A stretch of 64,000 nucleotides of DNA, from NCBI GenBank assembly GCA_027924585.1, contig BSBM01000865.1, forward strand, positions 5,507,001 through 5,571,000, written 5' to 3'. The translations under genes were made by a program, and so were the position numbers. The stretch comes from Larix kaempferi (lineage: Eukaryota; Streptophyta; Pinopsida; Pinales; Pinaceae). Shown one piece after another: positions 34,341-45,579 of the stretch (the stretch's first letter is position 1; each line of letters opens with the position of its first letter). Under the pieces are notes generated by a model. It had not been told where the DNA came from, ran no database searches, and saw only the letters and a list, made by a program, of their open reading frames with translations.

Positions 34341-37300
34341 AGGAAAGCAAGGACAAACACAGTCAAGCAACAACAACACTTCGAACAACTCATTTTTATT
34401 AGCATGTGCATCTCCACTTGAATGCAATGTTGTCCAAGAAAGTACAAATGGCATATGGTATTTAGACTCAAGCTGTAGCAATCATATGACTGGTAATTTA
34501 AATCTATTTTCTAATCTAGATAAATCAGTTCAAACTGATGTCACACTTGGAAACAATATTCAAGTCATTGTTTTGGGTAAGGGTACTGTTGATATTCTAA
34601 TCAAACAGGGGGAGAAGAAATTTATGCCTGATGTTTATTATGTTCAAGGTTTGAAGCATAATTTGATGAGCATTGGACAACTGATGGAAAAAGGTTACAA
34701 AGTTCACATGATAGGAAAGCATTGTGTGATCAAGGATATATATCCAAGTAATCAGTTAATTGTTGAAGTGCATATGACAAGCAATCGCTTGTTTCCTTTG
34801 AGGATAAGACCAATCATAAGAGGAAAAACAACTCAAGTTATTCATGAAAGTCATAATGAAAATTTTGGATCTGTGTTCAAAGCAGAAAGTAAAGAAGCAG
34901 AAATTCACTGCGACAAGAAAGAAAAAGACAGCGCAATGCAAGTTGTGTTTCAAACAGAAATAAAGGATGAATCTGGTTATGGCACTTCATATTTGGACAT
35001 CTAAATTTTGGTGGGATGAAGATATTGCACATGAAGGACATGGTGAAAGGATTGCCATTGATTGAAAATCCAAAGAGAATTTGTGAAAGCTATATTTTTG
35101 GAAAACAACACAGAGAGACTTTTCCAATCAGAAAGTCATACAGAACTCGCACACCACTTGAAATTGTGCACTCTAATATTTGTGGACCGATGCAAATACT
35201 ATCCATGGGAGGATGCACTTATCTTCTCACATTTATTTATGATTTCACAAGAAAAAAATGGTTCTATTTTATAAAACATAAATCTGATGCATTTGGTTGT
35301 TTTCAGCAGTTCAAGGCACTCATGCAGAAGCAGAGTGGTTACAGCATCAAGATATTAAGAACAGATAGAGGTGGTGAGAATGTTTCAAATGAATTCTTAA
35401 ACTTTTGCAAATATCATGGCACACAGAAGCAATTCATTGCGCAGTATACACCGCAGCAGAATGGTATCACAGAGAGGAAGAACAGAGCCATTATGGAGAT
35501 GGCGCGCAGTATGTTGGCAGCCATGCATCTGTCAAATGAATACTGGGTTGAAGTAGTGGCAACTACTGTATACATCATGAATCGATGTCCGACGAAGAGT
35601 GTGAAGAACAAAGTTCCACGGGAAGTATGGATAGGTATGAAACATAGTGTTTCACATTTAAAATTTTTTGGTTGTGTAGCATACGCACATGTTCTAGATT
35701 AGCTGAGAAGAAAAATAGACAATAAAGGACAGAAACGTATTTTTATTGGGTATTCTGAAGACACAAAACCATACAAGTTGTATGATCCCGTTGCAACAAA
35801 AGTCATTATCAATTGAGATGTTCAGTTTGTGGAAAATGAAGCATGGGATGGCACTGTAGAGAAGAATGTGAAAATCGTGTCACATGTTGAACATGATAAC
35901 ATCGCAGAAGATGTGGTTGAGAATCCGCATATGAATTAGAACTGTGCAACTCCATCCACTTCCAGGACTGCGCAGCATGTTTCAGCATAAGGACCTTCAA
36001 CACAAGTCGCAGCTCAAGCAACTCCGACAAGCACACCAAGTGCATAGCAAACTCCATCAAGCAGTTCGACACCAGCAACTCCGACAAAGGCAAGCACTCT
36101 GCGCGAGATATATGAAACTGGTACACCTAATTCATTCTCAGTTTTTGCATTATTTTCTCAAGTTAATGATCCTCTAACATTTGAAGAAGTTGTTGAAGAT
36201 AAATTTTGGGCACAAGCCATGGATGAAGAAATAGAATGCATTGAGAAGAATCAAACATGGGAATTAGTTGATGTTCTTAAGAACAAGGATGTGATAAGTG
36301 TGAAATGGATTTATAAAACCAAGCAAGATGCTAATGGAAATGTGCAGAAGCACAAGGCAAGGTTGGTAGCAAGAGGGTTCACACAGTAGCCTGGCATAGA
36401 CTTCAATGAAACTTTTGCACCTGTAGCTCGAATGGACACAATCAGAACAGTTTTGGCCATCGCAGCACAAAATAAATGGCATGTTTATCAAATGGATGTG
36501 AAGTATGCATTTTTAAATGGTTATTCGGAAGAAGAAGTATATGTAGAGCAGCCACAAGGCTATTAAGTTCTAGGAAAATGACACAGGGTATACAGACTGA
36601 AAAAAGGCACTCTATGGTTTGAAGCAAGCTCCTAGAGCTTGATACAATCGCATTGACTCGTACCTCATTCAGAATGGATTTCACAGAAGTGAATGCAAGC
36701 TAACGTTGTACACAAAAATCAACAAGCAAGGTAATAAGCTAATTGCCTCCCTGTATGTAGATAATTTAATATTTACTAGTGATTTTGGCATAGAAGAATT
36801 TAGAACAGTCATGGAAAGTGAATTCAAAATGACTAATTTGGGGCTTATGAAGTATTTTCTAGGCATAGAAGTCCAACAAGCTGAAAATGGGATATTTATA
36901 TCACAACCAAAATATGCAAGTGATGTCTTGAACATATTTAATATGTTAAACTGTAAGACAACCCCGACACCAGTAATAATAGGTTTGAAATTGAGCAAGG
37001 ATGATGATGGATCCAATGTAGATCCTACATTGTTTAAAAGGCCCATTGGAAGCCTTATGTATCTTACAGCAACAAGGCCAAACATCATGTATGGAGTCAA
37101 CTTAATCTCAAGATTCATGGAGTCACCAAAAAAATTTCATTGGCAAGCAGGTAAACGAATTCTTAGGTATGTAAGTGGAACAAAAGATTTTGGTATTTTG
37201 TATTCAACCTCAGACAATTTAAAACTCATTGGATACACTGATAGCGATAATGGAGGCAGCATAGATGACAGAAAAAGCACATCTGGGAATACAATTCATG

Positions 37301-37480
37301 CAGGAACAGGTGTTGTATCATGGACTTCAAAGAAACAACCCATAGTAACTCTTTCTTCAGCAGAAGCAAAGTATGTCGCAGCTATAAGCGCTGCATGTCA
37401 AGCCATTTGGATGCGCAGGATGTTAAGTAATTGTCTGAAGAAAACAACAAGGAAATCTGAGAATTAACAACCAACAAGGA
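34341..37480 (+). pseudogene. Copia pol, unit 2 insertion (broken)
   Basis: The protease active site at 34462 reads LDSSCSNHMTG, with Gly of DSG changed to Ser. The integrase (35016-35702) has IVHSNICG, so the first catalytic Asp is Asn, but keeps the Asp of RTDRGGE and the Glu of GITERKN. Reverse transcriptase spans about 36200-37000; its YVDD box at about 36758 reads YVDN. RNase H follows (TDSDNGGSIDDRKSTSG, then SSAEAKYVA) and ends near 37466. At least nine stops, many TAG or TGA where Gln or Arg is expected. Confidence 0.88.
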
Positions 37481-37696
37481 AATCTGTTTAGAATTTTGTA
37501 GGTATGAAGATCAGGTAGCAGACATATTTACAAAACCATTGGCAAGGGACAAATTCCAATATCTGCGAAGTTGTTTGGGAGTGACAAGTTCTGCACAGTG
37601 GACTTCATCATGCACAGAGCATGTTTTAGCTCTTAAATATTTTGTAAAATTTTATTTTTGTTTAAAGATCCTCATCCGCTCATAATTAAGGGGGTG

Positions 37697-38620
37697 TGTT
37701 GGAATATTGTAATTAATGAGCTGATAGTGTATCTGATATGCGTCGGCTCTGTCAGACTCTAAGTCAATTATTTTGTCAGTCTCCAATGTCAGACAATCAG
37801 TTAGTTTGCAGCCAATCCGGCTAACAGCAAGTTAGTATTTATGTAGTTGCATTTGTATTTCGCAAGCCCAAAACTTCTTAGGTAGAAATTTATTACAGTC
37901 TTTAATGAAACCCTTAGCTTCCAGGAGAAGCCAAACCAAGTTTGTGTATAAATGAAAATCACTCACAGAGAGAGAGATAGAGATGTATGTGAGGGAAGAA
38001 GAGTGAAAGAAGGAGAAACTCATCCCGACTCTCTGTGAGTGCGGCTGTTTTACAGTGGCAATATATAAGTCTTTAGTTTTATGTATTCATTCTCAAGAAT
38101 GTTGGTTTATGCATCCCGCACATCTAATTCATATTGACCTGCGTAAATGTTGTTTACATTTAGGATCTGTAAATCAAATCAAGATTCCAAGTCTTTCACG
38201 GTGTTAAAAGACCTAGTTTAAGTGCGCATATGTTTCGGTTTTTATGTTTTAGCATGAAATACATTTATACAAAATTTGTTTAAGATTGGGTTGTGCCCAG
38301 CTAAATAGGTATGCTAAGGTAACTTGTACGTAGTTAATCTTCGTAAAGTTAAAAGAAGTTATGCAAAAGTAATTTGTATGAAGTGCGAAGATTATGCAAA
38401 GTTAAGTATTCCGGGAGGTTAGAGAGTTGGACAACAAAGTTCACAAATGGGGGCAGTAAAAAGTGGAATTGCCCAAGGTAATTTGTAAAGAAAAGTGTTC
38501 TAAAAAATAATTAGAGCAAAGTTTTTGCCAAAGTGTAGGGCAGGTCCTAAAGCAAAAGAAAAATAAAGTATTTATACGCAGCTCAATCTTTTGACTGCGC
38601 AGGTACCCCTTTTCCCTCGA
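37697..38620 (+). repeat. 3' LTR of unit 2 Copia
   Basis: 924 bp; shorter than the 5' LTR through loss of most of the GA tract and several internal segments. Confidence 0.85.
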
Positions 38621-39726
38621 AGGAAGGGCACTTGAAAACCACTTAGAGGAATCTCCATTTTATGTAAGGCACTTATCAATATGGTATAACATTCTGTAAT
38701 AAAAATATGATCTATTTAATTAGCTACACGAACTTGGATTAAGCTCAAGATGCAGATAACAGAAAGTCTACCTCTATGTGTTTCATCTTAGCTTTGAACC
38801 CATAATCTGATCATATAAAAACACATGAGGATGTCTTCCCTTTTGACAAGACATTATAGAATTTACTCTATTATTAACATAATCCTCAAATATGCCAATG
38901 ACTGCATTTTTCCGTATTCAACCACAATTAACACCCTTTTACTGAAGCGTTATAACCCTATGCAGGGTTTAGTAGAACAAGAAATTTTGTTTTTCAGACA
39001 TCGCTATGATTATCTATTTTGCGGTATTCTTCCCCAATTAACACCTGACTTTAACTCATGAAACCACGCTAGCATTTAACCAAGACCCCAACGAGATAAA
39101 ATGTACATATATTGAAAATATATATGCTGGATGATGATTACTATACTAAGCAAGGTTAAAAGGGATTTGAACCATATGTTTGACAAATGTAGTGACAGCC
39201 CCATAAAATGTTATACAAACTGATGAGAAGAATGCTACAGATTATCATATATCTATAAGGTATAGGATTATTAATTATCCTATATCCCGCCATTCTGAGC
39301 CTCGTGTTATCAAAAGATTGTTACTATCAATAGACATACATAATGAGCATTTATATTTGTGGGCATTTGTTATTTCCTTCACAGCAGTCCCAAATTCAGG
39401 ATTACAGATAAGCATAAGTCATTATGAGGGACGTGCATTAATAATAAGAAAACAAACCAAGAAAAGTGAAAACTGCAACATTTTCCTTACAATAAAGAAT
39501 CATCTTCTTTGAGGAATGAATTTTTCCATTGCAATCGGAAACTGAGAGAAGACTACAAGTTTTCAATTGCAATTAGGCCGCTGATTGTACTGATCTTGAC
39601 AATCCTAAAATAAGAATCTCCTGTTTTCAGAAACGAAACGTCTAAGAAATAATAGCAGGCTATACAAGCAGTATAACCACTGATGAATTTCAAAGTTACA
39701 ATACTCTTAGGGACCAATACTAATTA

Positions 39727-40248
39727 TTAATGTACCTCACCATACAAAGAATTGGTCTCAATATTGTATTCTTCATAAGATATACCCTTCCCTTCTTTTT
39801 CAGACATTTTGGGAAGACTGGTTTCTCCCGTTCTGAGTTTCTTCTTCATATGCCGCTGAATGACATTCACAAGATCTGAACCGAACAACGATTGTAGATC
39901 AGAATTAGAAGGAATGTAAAATCCTTGGATAGGACTGACAGGCACCTTTCTCTTTACCGGAATCCATTTGGGTTTGCGTGGTGCGGGAGGACAGCAAAAC
40001 ACCAGAGGTATCTTGTGCTCCTCCGACTTAGGTGTCTGGCATTCTTCTTCTTCTTCTGCATTATCTACCAAAGAATCCACGCATTTTCCTGAATCATAAT
40101 CACTAGCATTAATTGTCGACTTCAGAAGACTCTCATCAGCTGCCATAGTCGCAAAAGCCGGCGTGCAGATTTCTGTTACATGGAATGAATCATCGTCTGG
40201 ACTTATAGAAACCCTCAGTGTAGAATATGGTCTATTAGCTGGAGCCAT
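39727..40248 (-). CDS. SMR-type CDK inhibitor, copy 3 (most complete)
   Basis: 173 residues, the longest copy. Acidic run at 65-69, then C70-x-T-P-K-S with HKIP at 78-81, CCPPAPRKPK at 85-94, basic WIPVKRK, FYIPSNSDLQSLF at 110-122, and a Lys/Glu-rich C terminus ending EVH. It keeps both segments missing elsewhere: the SISPDDDSFHVT stretch absent from copy 1 and the C-terminal ETNSLYGEVH absent from copy 2. It is the best guide to the ancestral gene. SMR proteins act in the nucleus on CDK-cyclin complexes; binding is attributed to the short conserved motifs. The promoter side has 2.6 copies of the GAGCTC repeat and an undisturbed W-box double module. The assignment rests on motif order, not on a database search. 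Confidence 0.87.
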   Translation of the reverse strand: MAPANRPYSTLRVSISPDDDSFHVTEICTPAFATMAADESLLKSTINASDYDSGKCVDSLVDNAEEEEECQTPKSEEHKIPLVFCCPPAPRKPKWIPVKRKVPVSPIQGFYIPSNSDLQSLFGSDLVNVIQRHMKKKLRTGETSLPKMSEKEGKGISYEEYNIETNSLYGEVH

Positions 40249-40343
40249 GATATCAATAACGGGAACTTCCTTCTCGTTCTACTAAATCCAGCAGAAACCT
40301 AAAATCCTCAGTATTCGTGATCTATTGCTTCACTTGCTATCAA

Positions 40344-40470
40344 ATATTGAGCTCCAAAATAGCTTCCCTATTGAGTTCCAAACTGAGAGCGAATATTGAG
40401 CTCCAAAAATAGCTTCCCTATTGAGTTCCAAACTGAGAGCGAATATTGAGCTCCAAAAATAGCTTCCCTA
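40344..40470 (-). promoter_or_regulatory. GAGCTCCAAA tandem repeat upstream of SMR copy 3
   Basis: Period 50 bp (gaatattgagctccaaaaat at 40391 and 40441), about 2.6 copies against about 1.6 in units 1 and 2. Probably 5' UTR or proximal promoter. Confidence 0.55.
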
Positions 40471-40536
40471 GAAGGAACAGGCAGCTTCAGCCAAATGCGA
40501 AGAGATTTGATAATAACTGGCTTTGGAAACGTGTAG

Positions 40537-40756
40537 CTTTCATGTCTATGGTTGGTTAGGAAGTCAATGGATCTGGTCAATGGTCAAATTTTTTTAACAC
40601 ATTATCACGTCATCGGGGCCTCGAGTTTCGGTGAAAAACAACCAATTTCATCAAACTGGCATTGGAAATGCGCGGATTTAATGCCTTAATGGTTGGTTAG
40701 AAAGTCAATGGACCTGGTCAATGGTCAAAATTTTTTAACACGTTATCACGTCATCA
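40537..40756 (-). promoter_or_regulatory. W-box/TGACGT double module upstream of SMR copy 3
   Basis: Modules at 40537-40615 and 40676-40756, each with two TTGACC cores, one TTGACT and TGACG on the gene strand, about 290-510 bp from the start codon. Regulatory use is inferred. Confidence 0.45.
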
Positions 40757-40980
40757 GGGACTCAAGCTTCGGTGAGAAACAACGAATTTCATCTGGTAAC
40801 AAACTTCCGTGCAGCTATCAAGAACATTTACGCTGTTAAATATAGTTAAATCTAATTTCAATTTATATAAAACGGCAATTGTGTTTTTAGTCTTTCAATA
40901 TTTGAATTTGACCCGTCAAAATACCTGGAAATTGGAAGTCAAAATAGAAGCTGTTGGAAATTGGAATCCAAGAGCAAGAA

Positions 40981-41243
40981 GGCGTGACGTGATAATTGAC
41001 AATCAAATCCGGAAAATTTTCCGTCTAGGTACAGTTCTATTTTTATTGGTTATTTTTTTGGAATTTGGAGATTTGGGTTGTCTTAAAATGGGCCAAAACT
41101 TGTAAGGACACAATTCTATGATATAGTTCCGCAGTAAATAGGATAGAACTACAAATACACCGATTTTTATAACCAGATCTAAGGAACAAATCACCAGAAA
41201 AGCTAGGCGAATAGAGTGACAGTTATCCCAGGCCGAACAAAAA
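40981..41243. other. 263-bp insertion specific to unit 3
   Basis: Splits agagcaagaa / ttggaataaatagc, which is continuous in units 1 and 2. The insert has no clear inverted ends; a weak caagaa/caaaaa flank could be a target duplication. It could be a short non-autonomous element. Confidence 0.55.
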
Positions 41244-41460
41244 TTGAAATAAATAGCAGTCAAAATCATTTCCCCATCCAGCATAATTAAATTTTATTAT
41301 AATTTATAGAAAGAGTGATTGCGTTTTCAGTGTGTCTATCCGTGTTTGAATTTTATAGTAAAAATATTCGTATTTGAATATGGTTAAGGTTTTAAATTTG
41401 ATGGTCAAAATAATCCATACCCAAGGCCAGTTAATTTTTTTTAATTAACTAATATTTTCT

Positions 41461-42910
41461 ACAAATTGTTTCAAAATTATTTTAAAACCATTAAGATTTG
41501 TGATGAAATGCTCAATTACTAAACAAATTGTTTCAAAATTATTTTAAAAACATTAAGATTTGTGATGAAATGCATATTATTTGTAATTGCTCCTTTAGTG
41601 TTAAGGAACCGCTTGAAAAATACAATGTGTTAAAATACAATAGGTGTGATATGGATTTAAATAAAATTTATGTGATAATAATTAGTAGAACAAGAAGAAA
41701 AAGCTGAGTCGCAATATATTTCAGCTAAAATGATGTTGGAGTAGAAAAGGATAAGTCGTGGGCCATGTAATGCCAAAGCATAAAAGGATAAGTGGTTGGC
41801 CATGTTATGCATAAGTGTAGAGCACTAGCTAATAGAGCTTTGATAAGTTGGCGAAGGGTTAATATTTATTGTGCTGCAATTAAAGCCCTAAATTTTAATC
41901 TAGCGGAGACATCACACTTATGGTGTTGCCATTGGAGCTCTACATTTTAACTAACATAGGCTTAACACTTATCACGTTGCCATGTGAACTTTAAATTTAG
42001 CATTGGAGCTCTACATTTTAACTAACATAGGCTTAACACTTATCACGTCGCCATGTGAACTTTAAATTTAAGCTATGAGAACTTAAATTTAGTCACATTC
42101 TTTTATCGAGTCCTAAGCCATGAAACCTCCAATCCCTTGATGCCAAATTTGGTGAGGTAGAGGTGGAAGGAGAGAAAACAAAATTGAATAAATGACTTTT
42201 GTGACTCAAAATTTCTAATCTCCAACTTTGCACAAAATTGACTTGCTCAAGTGACTCAACTTTTTGTCAAGATTCCATGACTATATTCATCTACCCATGA
42301 ACTTGATATGTATATTACTCTCAATGTGCATTACCTTTCAAAAACACATAAGTCCACTTCCATGTCCAGTTCATAAGTTCAAGCTCTATCCCAAACAATT
42401 ATACGTCATCATGATTTGCTTTAATATAGTCCTGAATCTCAATGTGCATTACCTTTCAAAAACACATATGTCCACTTGCATGTCCAGTTCCTAAGTTCAA
42501 GCTCTATCCTAAACAATTATATGCCATCATGCTTTGCTTTAATATAGTCCCGGATCTTTTTTATATGGACTCCACTATATTTGCATTTATGCATGGATAA
42601 TGCTTGTGTACTAAATGAATTTATAAGTAATAAATTCCTCAAGTCTTACAATGTGAGCCTGAAACTCCATTTTATTGTAATCAAACTAACATCATATCAA
42701 AAGCATTCGAAGGTAGTTTGGTAAAGTCATTATATGAACTCATATTTCATTTGCCTATAGTCGTGGTTAGAATTTATAGTTGGGCAAAGACTTCAAATCT
42801 TTGTTTTCAAGGAAATGGTGGCAGATCTCACACAGGTCGAGAATTTATAGTTGGGCAATGACTTCAAATCTCTGTTTTCAAGGAAATGGTGGAAGATCTC
42901 ACATAGGTCG
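41461..42910. repeat. Four separate two-copy tandem duplications
   Basis: Direct duplications with periods of 62 bp (41461/41523), 71 bp (41930/42001), 118 bp (42320/42438) and 71 bp (42769/42840). Each pair differs at only a few positions. The four units are unrelated to each other. No gene is recognised in 41590-43319 outside them. Confidence 0.85.
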
Positions 42911-43319
42911 TGGAATAGAGGAGGCAAGTTTGTACATTGAAATTTCAAGGCATTACGAGGCATCGACTTGCTCTGGAAATTGAATAAGCTTATTGAATTT
43001 AGTGATGGAATTTTTGTTGATGTGGCATAGTTGAAAGTCCTTTTGAAGAACAATTGGTCTACATTTGCGTTCATATTTAGGGAGGCAGAGCATGAAGTTG
43101 ATTTTTGTAGTTTGATAAACAAAGTCACTTAAATGGATGGTGTAGGTTCCTTCATCAGGCTCTTATTCGATAGCGCCTCTGGGATTATCTCACTAGGCTC
43201 CGATGCTTTTGTTAGATTCCTATTCGATAGTGCCCCCTCACTTGTGTATTATTTTGTAGACTTGACTTCCTTGTATCTTGTGCCACCGATACCGTCAGAG
43301 CTGTGAGAAGGCAGGGGGG
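42911..43319. other. DNA left of minus-strand Copia, no gene seen
   Basis: No domain or element end recognised. A near-repeat of tattcgatag occurs at about 43167 and 43218. Confidence 0.45.
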
Positions 43320-43903
43320 TGTTGCTCTTACTTCCAGCAACACACACGAGTTTCCAGACACATAAATTTCACCTACATGACTGTTGCAGCTGACTGTTTC
43401 AACTAACAGTCATCTACAGGACTGTTGCAGCTATGTTGCAGTTGACTGTTACAGCTACGTTATGATGACCCCTGCGTTCATAAACTTGTCTAATAACAAT
43501 TAAATATAATTAACTCTCAAAATAACATTAATCTCTTAAGCTGCTTCAACAAACTAACTTCAGAAATGAATATGAGTTTTCAAACTCAAATAATAGAGTG
43601 TAACAGAAACAAACAGGGAAAAAGTATGGGTTTAACATAAACTTCATTCACTCCCTATCTCAATAACGATTACAATGGTAAGTATTTATAGTGCTTCAGC
43701 CTAATTGATCTTTAAATGCTAAATGACCCTTTGTAACAAAATTATCACTGCAGAAATAAATGCTTTGTTACAGGCTAACATAATGAAAACTGTGTTGTCC
43801 CTTCAGAATTTGATACGCTGCAACAGATGTCGCTTCAACCTTAATGTTTAAGTCGGTTTGATGGTGAAGCACTCTTCAAGGAATTCAACGGTCAAAAAAT
43901 CTG

Positions 43904-43949
<46 letters not shown>

Positions 43950-44041
43950 TTTCTGGCTTTTCAAAAATTTGAGCGGTGTTGCCTTTTTTATATTTTGGCA
44001 GCCATCCACGCAGTGATGGAGTAATTAACCTGTTTCTGACA
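43320..44041 (-). repeat. 3' LTR of minus-strand Copia
   Basis: On the element strand it starts TGTCAGAAACAGG right after a purine tract (aatggggagaa), and probably ends GAGCAACA at 43320. It contains an uninterrupted run of 38 T (43906-43943), A38 on the element strand. The low end is inferred because the other LTR is outside the window. Confidence 0.7.
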
Positions 44042-44343
44042 TTCTCCCCATTAATTACTACATTCAAAAAACAAAATTGTGTATCAAAATATTTCTGTTA
44101 CAGCTTACAAACCCCAATGTTTTTCCTATGAAACTCAAACAACTCTTTCCCCAGAGGTTTTGTAAATAGGTCTGCAAATTGATTTTCTGATCTACAAAAT
44201 TCCATGCTGATTTCATTCTTGTTTATCAATTCTCGAATCAAATGATACCTTGTATCAATATGCTTACTTCTTTTATGAAAGACGTGATTCTTTGATAGTG
44301 CAATGGCTGATTTGTTGTCACAGAAAATCTGAGTTGGTTCATC

Positions 44344-45570
44344 TTATTCATGCTGCAACTCAGAAAGAGTTCTTCTCATCCACACAGTTTGACATGCAGT
44401 TGTTGTTGCTGCAACATACTCTGCCTCAGTAGAGGATAGTGTCACTATGGGCTTCTTCTTTAAAGCCCATGCTACTGATCCCGATCCAAAACTGAATACA
44501 TATCTAGATGTACTCTTTCTATCATCTGTAGAACCTGCAAAATCACTGTCAATATATCCAATCAACTTAAAATTTGAGTTTGATGTATACTAGATACCAA
44601 AATTTGTTGTTCCAGCAATATATCTCATAATCCTCTTTCCAAATTGCCAGTGGGTATTCTTTGGGGACTGCATAAATCTCGAAATCATACTTGCTACAAA
44701 CACTATATCAGGTCTTGTTGCAGTCAAGTACATGAGACTTCCTACCAGTCTCTTCTACAACGTTGGATCAACTCTTGAACCATCATCCTCCTTACTGAGT
44801 TTTGTACCAGTTGCAATTGGAGTTACAGCTGGCTTACAATTCATTATTCTGAATCTTTTCAGTACATCATTTGCATACTTAGTTTGATATATAAAAATAC
44901 CATCCTCAGACTGAGTTACTTCAATACCAAGAAAATATTTCATCAGTCCTAAATCAGTCATCTCAAATTCTATTTTCATGGCTTTCTTAAACTCATTTAC
45001 TGAAAGATCTCCAGTGAAGATCAAATCATCAACATATAAACAAACAATCAGTATTTTACCTTCTTGGTTTACCTTTGTATACAAGGTTGGCTCACTTGGA
45101 CTTCTGTTGAATCCTTCACTATTCAAATATTCATCAATCCTGCTGTACCAAACTCTAGGTGCCTGCTTCAATCCATACAATGCTTTCTTTAATTTGTAAA
45201 CTTTGTCATCCTGTCCATCAAGTTCATATCCAGGAGGTTGTCTCACATAAACCTCTTCTTCTAAATATCCATTAAAAAATGTAGACATTACATCCATTTG
45301 ATATACATACCATTTATTATGAGCAGCAATAGCTAATACCATCCTTACCGTATCAAGTCTGGCTACAAGTGCAAACGTCTCATTATAATCAATACCAGGT
45401 TGTTGACTAAACCCCTGAGCTACAAGTCTTGCTTTATATTTTTCAACTTCACCATCAACATTTAACTTAGTCTTATAAATCCATTTGACACCAATATAAT
45501 TTTTATTATCAGGAAAATCTACAAGATCCCAAGTATTATTTCTTTCTATGGCATCAATTTCTTCATCCAT
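44344..45570 (-). pseudogene. Copia reverse transcriptase and RNase H (minus strand)
   Basis: The RT at 45570-44755 is open over 271 residues: MDEEIDAIERNNTW start, GVKWIYKTK, QMDVMSTFFNG, LKQAPRVWYSRID and an intact YVDD box at about residue 190. RNase H follows after stops ([18 protein letters not shown] at 44565, then SSTEAEYVA). Stops at the joins (TAG at 44752-44754 and 44591-44593) separate the pieces. This is the best preserved Copia RT in the window. Confidence 0.88.
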
Positions 45571-45579
45571 TGCTTTTAT

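Larger units (their letters stand above)
32313..38620 (+). mobile_element. Ty1/copia element inserted in unit 2, 6.3 kb
   Basis: Both LTRs begin tgttggaat (32313 and 37697). The element interrupts the sequence intact in unit 1 at 19572-19580 and is flanked by tggaa (32308-32312) and aggaa (38621-38625), a 5-bp target-site duplication with one change. The primer site tggtatcagagcctggttt (33392) matches the 3' end of plant initiator tRNA-Met at 18 of 19 bases. A purine tract (aattaaggggg) ends just before 37697. Coding order is gag, protease, integrase, RT, RNase H. It is absent from units 1 and 3, so it inserted after the triplication. Many stops make it inactive. Confidence 0.93.
19805..38844. 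repeat. Tandem duplicon, unit 2
   Basis: Second unit; start 19.8 kb after unit 1 and 19.0 kb before unit 3. The similar spacing is partly coincidence, since the units are inflated by different insertions: inverted-repeat element, hAT and Copia here; LINE and foldback element in unit 1. Confidence 0.85.
38845..41590. repeat. Tandem duplicon, unit 3 (partial)
   Basis: Carries the flank, SMR copy 3 and upstream region. It matches unit 2 on both sides of the hAT site up to about 41575, then homology ends. Confidence 0.85.

Noticed and set aside
41461-42910. CRISPR-like repeat array
   Set aside because: Only two copies of each unrelated unit, no spacers, and a plant nuclear context.
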